A DNA stretch of 64,000 nt from Rhodococcoides kyotonense (GTDB lineage: Bacteria > Actinomycetota > Actinomycetes > Mycobacteriales > Mycobacteriaceae), in assembly GCF_900188125.1 (NCBI RefSeq), contig NZ_FZOW01000002.1, positions 248,001 to 312,000 of the forward strand. Reading direction: 5' to 3'. Made by a program: the position numbers and the translations under genes. Within the stretch, counting starts at the first letter, position 1. Each line of letters opens with the position of its first letter. The notes beneath the pieces are model-generated. The model had not been told where the DNA came from. It ran no database searches and saw nothing but the letters and a program-made list of their open reading frames with translations. Positions 63,049 to 64,000 of this stretch are shown piece after piece.

Positions 63049-63843
63049 TCAGAACTGGCGACGGTTCGCCAGCACCGGCAACTTCTCACGGATGCCGTCG
63101 AGGACGACGGTGTCGATGTCGACGGTCAGCAGGCCAGGTGTGGCGTCGAGCTCGCCGAGGATCTCGCCGAGCGGAGAACTGACAACTGAATGTCCGACGC
63201 CCAGAGGCGCGGTTCCTTCCGCGTTCTCGGGCTCGGGCTGATCGCAGGCGGCGACGAAGGCCGTCGAGTCGAGTGCTCGAGCACGAGCGAGCAGCGACCA
63301 CTGCTCGACCTTGCCCGGCCCGGCTCCCCACGATGCCGCGACGACGATCAGGTCGGCCCCGAGGTCACCCAGCTTCTGGAACAGAGCCGGGAAGCGGATG
63401 TCGTAGCAGGTGGCGAAGCCGACCTTGATGCCGTCGATGTCGACGACGAGGGGATCCTGGCCCGGCGCGACGGTGTCGGACTCGGCGAATCCGAACGCGT
63501 CGAACAGGTGGATCTTGTCGTAGCTGGCGTCGATGCCGCGGCCGGTGACGAGCAACGTGTTCCCGACGCGGCCCTCGTCGGCCGGGGTGAACATGCCTGC
63601 GACGATCGTGATGTCGAGTCGTCGTGCGATCTCGCGGACCTCGTCGGCCCACGGTCCGTCGACGGGTTCTGCGACGCCACGCAGCGGCACGCCGAAGCGT
63701 CGCATCATGGCTTCGGGGAACACGACGAGCGAGGAGCCCGCGTCCTTCGCGGCCTGCGCGTGGGTGTCGATGATCTTCAGGTTCTCGGCCGGTTCGGTGC
63801 CGCTGTTGACCTGGGCAAGACTGATTCGGACGGTGGTGCTCAT
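63049..63843 (-). CDS. carbon-nitrogen hydrolase (nitrilase superfamily)
   Basis: A 264-residue amidase-type enzyme. The catalytic triad is Glu44 (VVFPEAMM), Lys110 (DKIHLFDAFG) and Cys146 (FATCYDIRFP). The sequence is close to the omega-amidase/deaminated-glutathione amidase branch, in which ASYDKIHLFDAF is typical. AGGAG lies seven bases before the ATG. It is divergent from a GntR-like gene, whose product may regulate both. Confidence 0.92.
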   Translation of the reverse strand: MSTTVRISLAQVNSGTEPAENLKIIDTHAQAAKDAGSSLVVFPEAMMRRFGVPLRGVAEPVDGPWADEVREIARRLDITIVAGMFTPADEGRVGNTLLVTGRGIDASYDKIHLFDAFGFAESDTVAPGQDPLVVDIDGIKVGFATCYDIRFPALFQKLGDLGADLIVVAASWGAGPGKVEQWSLLARARALDSTAFVAACDQPEPENAEGTAPLGVGHSVVSSPLGEILGELDATPGLLTVDIDTVVLDGIREKLPVLANRRQF

Positions 63844-63876
63844 AGAAGAACTCCTGGTTTCATCTGGCGCCGACAG

Positions 63877-63893
63877 GTATACATATCGTATGC
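63877..63893. promoter_or_regulatory. palindromic operator and promoter before the GntR-like gene
   Basis: CATA-TCG-TATG is a perfect inverted repeat within GTATACATATCGTATGC. It overlaps TATACA (63878-63883), a -10 box ending six bases before the ATG at 63890. Short AT-rich palindromes of this kind are typical GntR sites. Confidence 0.5.
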
Positions 63894-64000
63894 AATCGCT
63901 GTCGGGTAGGGACAAGGCTTACGTCTTCGTGCGCGATCAGGTGCTCACTTCGCCCGCCGCGACCGGCACCTTCCTCAACGAACAGGATCTCGCGACGCGA
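63890..64000 (+). CDS. GntR-like regulator, 3' part beyond the window
   Basis: Only the first 37 codons are present. The beginning DKAYVFVRDQVLTSPAATGT followed by FLNEQDLATR fits the first helices of the GntR winged helix (FadR or HutC group). The rest lies outside the window. The leaderless arrangement at 63878-63890 supports the start. The family call is tentative because the recognition helix is cut off. Confidence 0.55.
   Translation, partial: MQSLSGRDKAYVFVRDQVLTSPAATGTFLNEQDLATR

Overview
The window is a high-GC chromosomal stretch from a mycolic-acid actinobacterium (Mycobacteriales), most likely Rhodococcus or a close Nocardiaceae relative. The clues are GC-rich codons, frequent GTG starts, a PapA-type acyltransferase, an antigen-85-like esterase, glucosyl-3-phosphoglycerate synthase, an Rpf and SepH. 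From memory of M. tuberculosis, gene order from about 25 kb to the end follows Rv0858c-Rv0896: dapC, xpb, the Rv0862c and Rv0863 homologues, rpfA, the YccF gene, cspB, the DUF2771 and MFS genes, DUF3027, DUF2530, marR, a SpoU methyltransferase, DUF2537, sepH, serC, citA and gltA. I see no rRNA, insertion sequence, prophage or CRISPR array. The genus is inferred, not proven.

Layout. 1-665 holds no gene I recognise. 0.7-5.7 kb: a ScbR-like TetR regulator, a tRNA-Glu/Asp/Phe cluster, an ANTAR-like protein, a cupin regulator, a lipoprotein and a membrane protein. 5.6-17.3 kb: an RluA pseudouridine synthase; a cell-envelope group (PapA acyltransferase, MFS exporter, secreted lipase, divergent Ag85-like esterase with gpgS); an ohrR-ohr-quinone-reductase-like operon; and a siderophore-binding lipoprotein divergent from a MarR gene. 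17.3-26 kb: metE under a cobalamin riboswitch, an HNH protein, a DAHP synthase behind an aromatic leader peptide, an AlkB-like dioxygenase and dapC. 26-29 kb: an ECF41-type sigma factor with its partner gene, and an F420 oxidoreductase. 29-39 kb: xpb and its WYL-containing neighbour, rpf behind a c-di-AMP riboswitch, cspB, MFS and glutaminyl cyclase. 39-46 kb: DUF3027, a sacsin/Hsp90-like ATPase, PAP2, a purine permease, MarR and MFS. 46.8-50.4 kb: a five-gene ABC transporter plus two-component operon. 50.5-64 kb: an Eis-like acetyltransferase, SpoU methyltransferase, sepH, a rhomboid-like protein, serC, two citrate synthases, pdxH, a sugar epimerase/kinase operon, a nitrilase and the start of a GntR regulator.

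How it works together. Much of the region is core metabolism under RNA-level control: B12 represses the B12-independent methionine synthase, aromatic amino acids probably attenuate DAHP synthase, and c-di-AMP probably gates the resuscitation factor. Local regulators appear to act on overlapping promoters (OhrR, MarR, ECF41). About twenty genes have a TANNNT -10 box 6-8 nt before the start codon and so probably give leaderless mRNAs.

The least explained elements are two families of palindromic repeats at gene ends, a tandem 35-nt repeat before the ECF41 target gene, the sacsin-like ATPase with a CTG start overlapping a DUF3027 gene, and the domain shared by XPB and its neighbour.
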